This document shows, piece after piece, positions 34,150-43,452 of a stretch of 64,000 bases of DNA. Under the pieces are notes generated by a model, which was not told the DNA's origin, made no database searches, and saw nothing but the letters and a program-made list of their open reading frames with translations. Numbering within the stretch: position 1 is the first letter of the stretch; the number at the start of each line of letters is the position of its first letter. The DNA is from Eleusine coracana subsp. coracana (lineage: Eukaryota; Streptophyta; Magnoliopsida; Poales; Poaceae), in NCBI GenBank assembly GCA_032690845.1, contig CM064429.1, positions 10,138,569 to 10,202,568 on the forward strand, in the 5' to 3' direction. Made by a program: the position numbers and the translations under genes.

Positions 34150-35540
34150 AGAAAGGGCAATTGCGTTTCTACCATCACTTTGTTATATAGTTGTGATTTT
34201 ACTCCGAATTTACGTTTTTGCGTTTTTACCATCACTTTTTTAAATTGAGCAAAGATTTTACCATAAATTTGTTACCTATCTTTTGGCGGTGTTAAGTGGT
34301 TAGGAAAAAGACCAAGTTGCCCTTTTGCGATTTTACTCACTTTTGGCATGAACGTATATGTCATAGAATTTGAAGTTTTTTTTGCTATTTTTGAAATAAT
34401 AAATGTAAAATTTTCAAATATATTATCACAAATTTAAAATTTTGATAAGAAATAGTAAATTTGGACTGATTTGAACAAAACATTGACATAAATTTTGACA
34501 GAATTTTAGCTGCATTTCGCAATATATCCAACACATACTTTGACATATAAGAACAATATAGGCCAGATATTACTACACATCCACAGCATGTCTAATAATA
34601 CAAGTCCACATCCATAGTGCTCACAACACATGTCCAGATTAATAGATTAACTATTACATGTCACAATCCATAGTACTCCAAAACACATGTCCAGATTAAA
34701 CAACAAAAGCACCATTATAAGATAACCGCATGATGCAACATCTTACAATCCAAAATAAGTAGCTAGCCTCCGTCCCCTTGCTCCTCCCCTTCCTTGTCCC
34801 CTTCCTCTTCTTTTGGTGGCGCTTCTCCTCCCATGTCACTAGCACTTATAAAATGAATAAGAAATAGAGTTATACAGTAGAAATCTGTAATGCTTAAAAT
34901 GGCAAAATTAATATTGTTGGACATGATAATAATTAAATGTACAAGCTACTGGACTGTCCAATGCAACAAGTGAATCTAGTAGATTGATAAGATAGAGGAA
35001 GAATCTTACTCAATCGCCGCACTCTCCATGCCTCGTGCATAGCCGCACATGCGCCTGCCTCGCGCGCTCGCGTGCACGAGCGCGCCTGCACCCACGCCGG
35101 CGCCCAGGCGCGCCCACCGCCCGTCTTGCGGGCGCAGCCAGGCATGCCTACCGCTCGCACCCGCCTTGCACGTGCGCCCGCCATGGCCAACTGCCGTCGT
35201 CACTGCTTGTCGCGCCCACCCGCCGCCCAGCCGCCAACGACGCTGCCTGCTAGGGTTAGTGTTAGAGATCTTGTGAGGAAGAACAAGTACGGTATGGCCG
35301 TCTAGTGATGGTGGGCTGAGAACAAAGTGTGGTCTCCTTTAGGGTAGTTTCATCACTTTACATTTCTTTCTTTCTTTTTTAATTAATCAATTTCTTTTAT
35401 CTCACAGAGGAGTGTAACCTATGACACATGGCTGCTTCATTTCGAAAAAATGATGATAAAAAACGCCAAAACATAGATTCAAAATTGAAATCACCATTAA
35501 CCCTCGAAATGATGATAAAAACGTAATTTTCCCGAAAGGA
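34150..35540. mobile_element. Candidate Pack-MULE (Mutator-like) next to the mS29 gene
   Basis: The left end (about 34155, GGGCAATTGCGTTTCTACC) and the inverse of the right end (about 35534, GGGAAAATTACGTTTTTAT) form an imperfect inverted repeat continuing for more than 25 bp. Between them lies a GC-rich block at 35010-35255, unlike its AT-rich surroundings, and a minus-strand acidic tail (PPKEEEGDKEGEEQGDGG, ending near 34765). Captured GC-rich gene pieces inside a MULE are a hallmark of grass Pack-MULEs. A convincing 9-bp target duplication was not seen (the flanks are both purine-rich: GAAAAGAGA and GAAAGGAGA), so this remains a candidate. Confidence 0.4.
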
Positions 35541-35566
35541 GAAAGGGAACCCAACAGGCGCTTACC

Positions 35567-35590
35567 AGCCCACAAGAAGTTAAAAGCCCA
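35567..35590 (-). promoter_or_regulatory. Two site II (TGGGCT) elements in the mS29 promoter
   Basis: AGCCCA at 35567-35572 and 35585-35590 reads TGGGCT on the other strand, the site II motif bound by TCP factors and enriched in promoters of plant nuclear genes for mitochondrial and ribosomal proteins. They lie 113-136 bp upstream of the ATG at 35703. No TATA box is evident, as usual for such genes. Confidence 0.55.
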
Positions 35591-35702
35591 TTAGTGCCCC
35601 CACAAGGAAGAGTCCAGCTGAACTCCAAACCCTTGAATTGTCAAAAAAAAAAAAACCTTCCAAATCCTTCTCCGCTTTGCCGGCCTAAACCCCGTCGCCG
35701 AA

Positions 35703-38700
35703 ATGCTTCTCCGCCCCCTCCTTCGCCGCGGTGCCGCCGCCACCGCCGCCAACGTCGCGGCCGGTTCCGGCGGCGTCCTTCCCACCGCGCGGCCCAAACC
35801 TCCGGCATCCCTCGCCTCCCGATCCTACGCCAAGGCGAAGGGCGGGGGCAAGCCGGCGGGGTCCACGTCGAACCGAGGCAAGGTCCGCGCCAAGGACCCG
35901 CGCGGCGTGGCATCGGCCGACGACGCAGCGGGAGAATTCGCGGGCGGTGGCGGGGTTGAGGTTGACGGAATCGACGACGAGTTCGAGCTGCCCACGGACC
36001 CGCTGCCCCCGACCTACGATCCCGCGCTTGATGTCGGTCCCGGCGGCCGGCCGCTCTTCGCCTTCACCGATACCTTCGGGACCTTCCACCACCGCGACGC
36101 CAACGTCTACGTCGACTTCACGTACTCGGCCTTACTCATCTCTTGTGCAGTCTAGAATCTCCCATTCCATTGGATCCGAATGCGCGTGATGTTTGGATCT
36201 TACGGTGGCATTGCGGTGAATAATTGATGTTGCATATGGCCAAATTAACAATTGCAACGTAGTATTAATTAACCAAATTAGTAATTGCATGACTTAGCAT
36301 CGTGTTGATCCCTAAGCTATGCCTTTTGAACTAGGCAGACCTCCTGTCCATGATAGTTCTTTGGTATTGGGAATGAAATGGCTTCTTTGGTATTGGGAAT
36401 GAAATGGCTTAGGTAATATGCTGGAGGTGCTCTTAACTGTGACCTGTCACCACGAGAATTAACTCTATAATGTAGTAACTAGGAAATTGTATGTGAATGT
36501 GTAATTCAGGTTGACTTTATTTTTTCTACTGGAGGCTGCCTTGAGATGCAGATTTTTGTTAAACGGGTATGTGGATTTCTTTTCCAGTTTGGATGAATGG
36601 AATGCCATATTACCAGAGGGGTTGCCAGCAGGGATGATGAAGGAGTTTCAGGAGACGAGACGATGTGCTGTGATGGTGAGGAAGAGTTTCCTAGATCTCC
36701 AGGATAACTTCCGTAGAATTGTTGATCCAGCCATTACTTCCAACTGGAAAGGTATGTAGTGTGTTCATGTTTTGTTGTGATTTGTGTGTTGCTGCCTGTT
36801 TACAGTCTGTAATGTATGAGATTTTACTACGACATGCTCTGTTTTCTTTTTGGACACAAGTGAATGGTTTATGTATGGTTTGTACTCCATAATGTTTTTG
36901 TTAGCATGCATTTCACTGGCTAGTTTCATAATCTAGTTGATTTAGTTATTGTTGATTGCAAATAGTGGTAAAACAAATGCTGCTCTCATTAATATGCATG
37001 GTATTGTGCCGATAGTTGCTTAAAATTAGGTTACATAATGTGATATGTTTTTCATTCATCAAGACCAATAGCAAAAAAAAAAAATGCAAGTGCAAGTGCC
37101 TTAATTTTCTTATTTATGCGTTGCAGAGATGTTTCTAAAACAAGTTCTGATTTCCTTCATGTCACTTTACCAACCAATGCCGTTTGAAATTGAGAGCATA
37201 TAGATCATTGTCGCTCTATAGGCATGCATATAATGGTGCATTTGAAAGTATTTCGTTTCTTGTTTTATTCCAATGTTTGCAAGAGTGATGCTGTTTAATT
37301 CGCATAATGGAGAATCCATGGTTTGAGGTTCTCTTATACAGAGCACATTATCATTTGAAAAAAAGAACTTAAATTTACCTAAGATTGTCCTCTCTTCTTA
37401 ACTATTTTCCTATGCCTTTTATCAGATGTCAAAAAACAAATTATCTTGGATGGCCCTCGAAGTGGTGGTAAAAGCATTGCGCTTGCTATGCTTGTTCACT
37501 GGGCACGTACTGAAGGATGGCTTGTATTCTATGTTCCACAAGGGAAGGATTGGACCCATGGAGGGTTCTTCTACAGAAATACATACAGCGATTTTTTCGA
37601 TACACCAATTCAGGCTGCAAAGATAATGCAGGTTAGTTCTATATGATTTGTATATTTTTGTTCCCATTATTTGGAATGCAAATAGAATGCTTTATAGCCA
37701 TGAGCTATTATGCTTTTCTTGTCAATATTTCATCTATTTTGTCTCAAGACTCTTAAGTTATGCGTGTTGCTGTTCATAACATCAATTATAACCATCAAGT
37801 GTGAAAACAAGTGTGAAAACAAATCTAAGATTACCATGTTTGGACAGGGGTTTTCCGTTGTCACCATAGTATAATTAACAATTAACATAGAAGTCTTTTA
37901 TGTAACTTTAGACTAGTGTATTCTTATTCCTAAACTTGCCCTTTGAGTTCATGAATAGGCTCTAGAAATGCGAAATTTAAGTATGCTAATTTGCTTACAG
38001 ATCGATATTAGTGTCTTGATCATGATATGCTTTTTATCATCAGTACCTAAAGTATAGCAAATCCATCTGTAAGATCTCAGTTGTATTCGTCATATTGTGG
38101 TTCTTGCTATCACGACGACTTGAATGTTATAAACTCATGGTTGTTAGCTTTACACCTGGCTTCATGATTTTGTATAATGTCTATGTCTGGTAAAAAACAT
38201 TTTTTATTTGAACTTCTTACTCATTCACAAAAAGTGATATTTTGGGTGTACACACAGTCCTTAAAATGCAATTCTGACTACCAATTCAACTATATAATAT
38301 AGTTGTAGAGCCTTCCACAGTTATAATTCTATGAAAGTACTTTCAAGATAATTCTGCATTTGTCAATTTTATATGTCCAATCTAAATGTTGAAATATATA
38401 GCTAGACAAATTTTAAAAGCATAGACTGTTATTTCCATTGCTGCTGCAGGATTTCGTGAAGTACAATGAAACACGCTTGCAGCAATTACCATGTCAAATA
38501 TTTGAGCCTATTCCCCTGGGAGAAGGTGCTGGTGTTGGAATGATGAAAGGGGCCGACACAGTAGAAATGCCTGAAGGGTCCACATTGTATGATCTCATTC
38601 AAACTGGGATAACCAACTCACATGCTTCAGTTGGTGTTTTAGTTCACCTAAGGAAGGAGCTGTCCCTTGTTAAAGATGTGCCTGTACTGTTTGCTGTTGA

Positions 38701-40101
38701 TCAGGTATTGTTTAGATTGTTGAGTCAAATAATTTAAGTTGCCTGCTGACTTCTGTATCTGATAGTTATTTGTGGATGAAGCATCCTATTAATAATAAAA
38801 CATAATAACTTCTTTCTTTTTGCAGTATAACAGTTGGTTTACATTCAGTGATTTCCAGGAACCTGTAACTGTTAGGTCCTGTCGACCAATTCATGCAAAA
38901 GAGCTTACAACGGTTGGTTGCATCGAGCTGCTTACATCATCTTGAGCCTTTATTTTGTTCTTTAAATCTTCCACTAAAAGTTCCAAACCTTAGCACATCC
39001 TCTTGTTTATTTTTAGCTGTTTTGGTTGTGGTGGTGAGTCATTGCATTCTTTGCTTTGTCCATTTTCCTACCTTATGCAACCATTAGATTAATCTATTTT
39101 GTTTCCTAATATAGTTAATATGTGGTTTGTGTGATTCCGTCTTTTTTATTTTTATTTTTTTAGACATGCCCCCCCCCCCCCCTACCCAGCCTTCAGGAGG
39201 CTTTTTACAGGGGTGTGCAAGGCGGGGAATCGAACCCCTGTCGGCTCGGCTCCCACCCTGGAGCTTTGCCACTGCGCTCCATGCGCGTCCGAAATGTGAT
39301 TCCGTCTTTGAAGATCTGTTTCTCAATTTGTGGTGGGTACTTTTTTTTGTTGGTGGTGGAGGATTCTGAGTGTTCTGCATCAAACTCCAGATTAGATTTT
39401 GTACAATCGGTACCCTTGAAGCGCTTTTCCAGCTTTGCTTGTCAGCACCCTTTATGTTGTTTATGACTTGTGATACCTCATCTGCTCCTACAACTGTTTT
39501 ATGACCTCGAACCAAAATCCATTATATGAATTTTACTGTACCTTTGGTCCAGTACTCCAATTTATGCTCTTAGCCTAGTGTAGACATAAGCTGTCTTAGA
39601 TATATTTATTTAATTACTTATTTCTTTAACAGGTGAACGCCTATAGGTCAATGTTGCACAATGATATGATGATAGGAGCCTTTTCGCACTCAACTGCAGT
39701 TGGCAAACTACGACAAGAGCTGCCAGATGTTCCTTCTGATGCTCGTGTGATGTTTCCACGTTACACTGTAGAAGAAGCTGAGACTGCATGCCATTATTAT
39801 ATGAGGTACTTTCTCGGCAAAAATCGACAATAGTTCTGCCCAGCGATAGATGGAATATTCTGCCTAGTGACAGATTGTTGACAGTCACATGAGTTTGGGA
39901 AAGTTTTTATGTTTGTATTACCTGCGATCTTTTAAATGCTGTCTTAGTACTCTAGTTGAGGCAATCAACGCTGCAATCTGTTTGTTGAACAGGCAAAAGA
40001 TTATTAGGCGAGAGAACTTTTCAGAAGAGAAGTGGAAAAAGATATATTATTTATCGAATGGAAATGGCTCAGAGATGAGGTGGCTTGCTGCCTTTATTTA
40101 A
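35703..40101 (+). CDS. MRPS29: Mitochondrial small-subunit ribosomal protein mS29 (DAP3), seven exons
   Basis: mS29/DAP3 is a GTP-binding component of the mitochondrial ribosome small subunit. Exons fitted from frame and GT/AG sites: 35703-36121, 36588-36751, 37426-37631, 38450-38704, 38826-38912, 39633-39805, 39993-40101; all phases join without a stop, giving 470 residues. The N-terminus is Arg-rich without acidic residues for about 55 residues (MLLRPLLRRG... ASRSYAKAK), as in a mitochondrial presequence. Walker A is GPRSGGKS at residues 204-211, and a Walker B-like strand VPVLFAVDQ ends at 348. The family-typical segments LDEWNAILPEG and YYMRQKIIRRENFSEEKW are present. The GC-rich first exon and AT-rich introns are grass-like. 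Intron 5 holds a SINE and intron 1 a 26-bp duplication. The gene looks intact; the length fits plant homologues. Confidence 0.93.
36357..36410 (+). repeat. 26-bp tandem duplication in mS29 intron 1
   Basis: TCTTTGGTATTGGGAATGAAATGGCT is repeated back to back with no difference. No effect on the exons is expected. Confidence 0.9.
39145..39294 (-). mobile_element. tRNA-derived SINE in mS29 intron 5
   Basis: On the minus strand an A-box-like TGGCAAAGCTCCAGG (39258-39272) and a B box GGTTCGATTCC (39226-39236) form an internal RNA polymerase III promoter at the 5' end of the element. The 3' end is A/T-rich. It is flanked by 15-bp direct repeats TGTGATTCCGTCTTT at 39130-39144 and 39295-39309, identical to each other, which shows target-primed insertion. 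Total length is 150 bp. A run of G (C on the plus strand) near 39173 is probably a later expansion. Confidence 0.88.
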
Positions 40102-40103
40102 GG

Positions 40104-40262
40104 TACTAAACTACTGAAGCCATTTACTAAGAAATCTATTTTTAATGATGATTTGTAATCATATATTGCACCATATGAATGCACTATCTTTCTGAAAGAA
40201 AAATCTGTCCCTTCACTGAAATCCCTAGTGACTAGTAATTCCTTTTGTTTGACTTCATGCAG
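40104..40262 (+). other. Possible 3' UTR intron of mS29
   Basis: Directly after the stop codon, AAG|GTACTA could serve as donor and TTCATGCAG|TTCC at about 40262 as acceptor. If used, the intron lies wholly in the 3' untranslated region. This is inferred from the splice-site look only. Confidence 0.35.
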
Positions 40263-40607
40263 TTCCTTGTGCCTGGATTATGGTCTGCGTTGATGGCCGT
40301 CCAACAGATTTAGCTTCTGCACCAGCTTTGCTGCGTTGTTTCATACACCGCAGCTGTCCACTGTTGTATACTTAGGCCTGTCTTGTGGAAATCTTTTGGA
40401 GGAAAAGGGCTACCTAATTGCACCCTGAAGCTTTCTTCTTTTTTTTCTTCGCGTCGCTCAAGAATGAGCATGTTTAGCTTAAGGTTGTCACTTCAGATTT
40501 CACCTATGCGTCCTGACAAAATTCATAATTTGTACTGAGTAGAATTCGAAGGGCCAAAACTAAGCCTTGGAGCTCATTGTGCTGTGCTTAGGGCTATGGG
40601 ATAAGTC

Positions 40608-41115
40608 CACTTTACTCTCTTCAAATATGGGCAAAGTCCAGATAACCCTCTAAACTATTGATTGGTTTGTTTTATCCTTATTATTTGCTAAACTAGACCG
40701 TTTTACACCTTTGACTAGTATTATAATCCTGAATTGATAATATAGATTGAAATTAAGTTGAGATTATCGTACACATGTCTTGTCTAACGTGACAAATGAA
40801 TTAATGTGATATATAATCCTATCCTGGCCTAGTTATAATATGTGTATCTTTGTTTCTGGTCACGCATGAGAATAGAGAAAATGGATCAAACACAACAAAG
40901 TATGGACACAAATGAGATTATGTGACTTGTTTTGTCCTTTGTCATATTGTATGACATTTGTGTGAAGGTTGAGAGGACAATCCCAACTTAAATATCAATA
41001 AGTCAGAATTAAAATACTAATTAAAGATGTAAAATGATCTATTTTAACAAATCATGGAGATAAAATGAACCAAATAATAGTTTAGGGGGTTATCCGGATT
41101 TCGGTCATACTTGGA
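40608..41115. mobile_element. Non-autonomous transposon with ~110-130 bp terminal inverted repeats
   Basis: The left arm (about 40615-40745) is the inverse of the right arm (about 40985-41108), sharing for instance GTGTAAAA(C/T)GATCTA, GATAAAA(C/T)and TAGTTTAG(A/G)GGGTTATC. Identity by eye is about 75-80 percent. The termini read GGATAAGTCCACTTTACTC. A second, partial copy is at 8500-8614 plus 10173-10226. The superfamily is not clear; no target duplication was fixed and no protein is encoded. Confidence 0.7.
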
Positions 41116-41568
41116 GAAAATATATGGTATTTTTTTAATTTTTTTTGAATAACATGAATAGTCAAAGATAGCGAAAAGATCAATGGCGACAATAATTTTA
41201 GAATGAAAGGAGTATCTTTTAGGCAGTACTATTTTTTAGGCGTTTTATCTTTTGTACTAGTGAGGTCTGGTTTGCTTTGTAGTGTCAATGGTCTTGTTAT
41301 TATGCTCTGACAGTTCAGATTTTAGTTCATCCGTCTCCCGTGTGTTTCGTACATGGGGAATTTCCCACTTTATATACTTAGTTCAGCTACTGGGTACCTC
41401 GGGATATCAATCTCGTTCCACACGCACTCTTGCGACTATGATAAATGCATCAGATGCGTGAGGCATCAATTTCGTTGCATGTAATTCCCAGAAAAGTATG
41501 TCGATCATAAGCGGGGAACGTTAGGTTTGTACAGTTAGCTTCAGTTTTAGGCTGTCAATGAAAATCGC

Positions 41569-41599
<31 letters not shown>

Positions 41600-41890
41600 A
41601 GAAACAAGTGCAGAGAACTGAGAATGAATTGTGCACGACAATCTCAAAAATCTTGCATAGGATTGATGTGCATCAATCGACATTCGTTTTGAGGAGCAAA
41701 CATTTTTATTTCAGGGCATGAGACACATCGTCATGCAGTTACACATGAACAAAGTCAGAAAAAATCGTCCTGCTCTGTTTTCACATCAAAGGGTCGGAGC
41801 AGAGCATAATTACAGAGGAAGCTGCAAAATCACTAGCTTAGCTTCTCAGATTACAAGCAATCGTGCAACCTTTGATTTCTGCCAAGGTAA
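41116..41890. other. Non-coding interval between two convergent genes
   Basis: It contains a C-run followed by an A-run at about 41570-41600, and otherwise nothing recognised. The last 200 bases are probably the 3' untranslated region of the minus-strand gene at 41891. Confidence 0.4.
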
Positions 41891-42544
41891 CTATGAGGCG
41901 AGGAGCTGCATCCAGCCGTCTTGAGGCGTACCCGACGACCCGGTTTCTTCTTGCTCCGCCGCCGCCGCGTGCGCCCTGAACGCCGGGAGGTCGAGGATGT
42001 GCGGCAGCAGCATCTCAAGGTCCTCGTCCTCTATGAAGCTGCCACCGTCGCCTTCAACGACGCAGCTGCCACGGTCGCTGCCGTCCTCGTCGTCGGGAGC
42101 CTGGTCCAAGCCTTCCTCGAGGAGGCTCTCGAAGTCGAACATGTCGTCAATGGCGCCGTCATCGCCGTAGTCCATGGCGAAGTCGTCGTCGTCGTCGTCG
42201 TCGGGAGCCTGGTCCAATGCTTCCTCGAGCAGTCGCCCGTACGCGTCGTCGTCGTCGTCCACGTGGCCGCCGCCGTCCATGGGGAAGTCACCGTCGTCGT
42301 GGGAAGAAGCCTCCGCGAGGAACCGCAGGAACTCTTCGCGGACCTCTCCGTCCATCCACTCGACGCCGCCGGGATGCTGCGCTGGCGAGGCTGCAGCGGC
42401 AGCGGCTTCGTCCAAGAACTCGAGGTACTCGGCGAGGACCTCGCCCTCGAGCCACGCCACCGGGATATGACGCTCGTTAGCCACGTGCGGCTGCTTCCCT
42501 ACTCCGGCGAACCCCGCGAAGCAGACGGCGGGCTCCATCTCCAT
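41891..42544 (-). CDS. Intronless gene for an acidic, internally repeated protein of unknown function
   Basis: I do not recognise this family. The start is taken as ATG at 42544 (MEMEPAVCFAGFAG), 217 residues; a longer frame would need a GTG start. The protein is strongly acidic with runs of Asp. Two pairs of internal repeats are visible: WLEGEVLAEYLEFLDEAA / WMDGEVREEFLRFLAEAS (about residues 33-85) and LLEEALDQAPDDDDDDD / LLEEGLDQAPDDEDGS (about residues 100-160). Hydrophobic patches (LEMLLPHILDLPAF) sit in acidic context, as in transcriptional activation domains, which is only an inference. No DNA-binding domain, signal peptide or membrane segment is seen. A TATA box lies 80 bp upstream and a hAT element about 90 bp beyond it. 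The Asp runs are encoded by GAC/GAT microsatellites that may vary in length. Confidence 0.7.
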   Translation of the reverse strand: MEMEPAVCFAGFAGVGKQPHVANERHIPVAWLEGEVLAEYLEFLDEAAAAAASPAQHPGGVEWMDGEVREEFLRFLAEASSHDDGDFPMDGGGHVDDDDDAYGRLLEEALDQAPDDDDDDDFAMDYGDDGAIDDMFDFESLLEEGLDQAPDDEDGSDRGSCVVEGDGGSFIEDEDLEMLLPHILDLPAFRAHAAAAEQEETGSSGTPQDGWMQLLAS

Positions 42545-42623
42545 CACGAGAGTCTTGATCGTCACGAGGGCGCGGAGGCAGGGAATGCGAGCGAGCGTGA
42601 GCGTTTCGTGCGAGGATGGCGCG

Positions 42624-42632
42624 GTTATATGG
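42624..42632 (-). promoter_or_regulatory. TATA box of the acidic-protein gene
   Basis: CCATATAACCGC on the minus strand lies about 80 bp upstream of the ATG at 42544, followed by a GC-rich leader. Upstream sequence is cut at 42723 by a hAT insertion. Confidence 0.55.
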
Positions 42633-42734
42633 AGCGAGAAGGCGGTGCCTGACTGTCCGAGTCGGATTCCTCGTGGTGGTCGGAGTCGGAGTGGGGCCGG
42701 GGGCTGTATCTTGGGACGTACCCAGGGTTGACAA

Positions 42735-42890
42735 AACCGACCGAGCCGGTATAACCGGTCGGGGTCGGTTCGGCGGTTAGCCGATTAACCTGTAAAACCG
42801 ACTAGTTAGCCAGACAAAATTTGGTTTTTGAATCGCGCGGTCGCAGTCCGGTTAACCAGCCGGTTTGCTCGATTAACCGGTTACAGTAGA
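42735..42890. repeat. Left subterminal CCGGTTAACC motif cluster
   Basis: Motifs such as ACCGGTCGGGGTCGGTT, GCGGTTAGCCGATTAACC, CCGGTTAACCAGCCGG and GATTAACCGGTT recur within about 150 bp of the left end, consistent with transposase-binding repeats. Confidence 0.8.
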
Positions 42891-43452
42891 AACCATCTCG
42901 GTGGAGGAAAAAAATAGAAAATTACTCGAAAAAATAGAGAAAAATTGGACATGACATTTTTTAAATATTAAGCACAATATTAGACACCAATACATAAAAT
43001 ATTAAGTTCATACAACATAGCACAACTACATTGTACGGTACAAAACATCGAAGCAATGTAGTTGTCCCACACTTGGTTATGCTACAAATAATTATACAAT
43101 AGTTTTCCACAAATATAATTATTGAATACATAGCATGTAAATAATTACATTCACACCCATGGACACGAGTACCATGCGGAGTGATACTCTTCGATTGACA
43201 TGAGCGCAATGCCACGAGTAGCCAACAATGCCGCCTTGTACTCATTCCAAGTTTGTCCAGTTCACGCCGCAGCTGTTTGCCATTCATTGAGCAACAAGTT
43301 ATAAAAATCAGGATCCTGCCACTCATAAACCCATTGTGGAGGAGGTTGGGTGCCCGGCGGCGGAGCAATATATTGGTCATAACCATGGACATAGGGAGAA
43401 GAGCTACCTGCGTTGATAGAGGACTCACTTACATAAGGAGAGGAGTGGATTC

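Noticed and set aside
35035..35305. GC-rich overlapping ORFs possibly coding
   Set aside because: All frames are low-complexity (Ala, Arg, Pro, His) with no conserved domain; best explained as captured GC-rich DNA in a transposon.
35591..36092. Minus-strand ORFs opposite mS29 exon 1
   Set aside because: Shadows of the GC-rich first exon, which has a clear presequence and homology on the plus strand.
39226..39272. Possible tRNA gene (A and B boxes)
   Set aside because: No cloverleaf with anticodon and acceptor stems could be drawn; 15-bp target duplications and an A/T-rich tail identify a SINE.
41921..42652. 243-codon plus-strand ORF opposite the acidic gene
   Set aside because: Val/Arg-rich mirror of Asp codons (GTC versus GAC); the minus strand has TATA box, sensible start and structured repeats.
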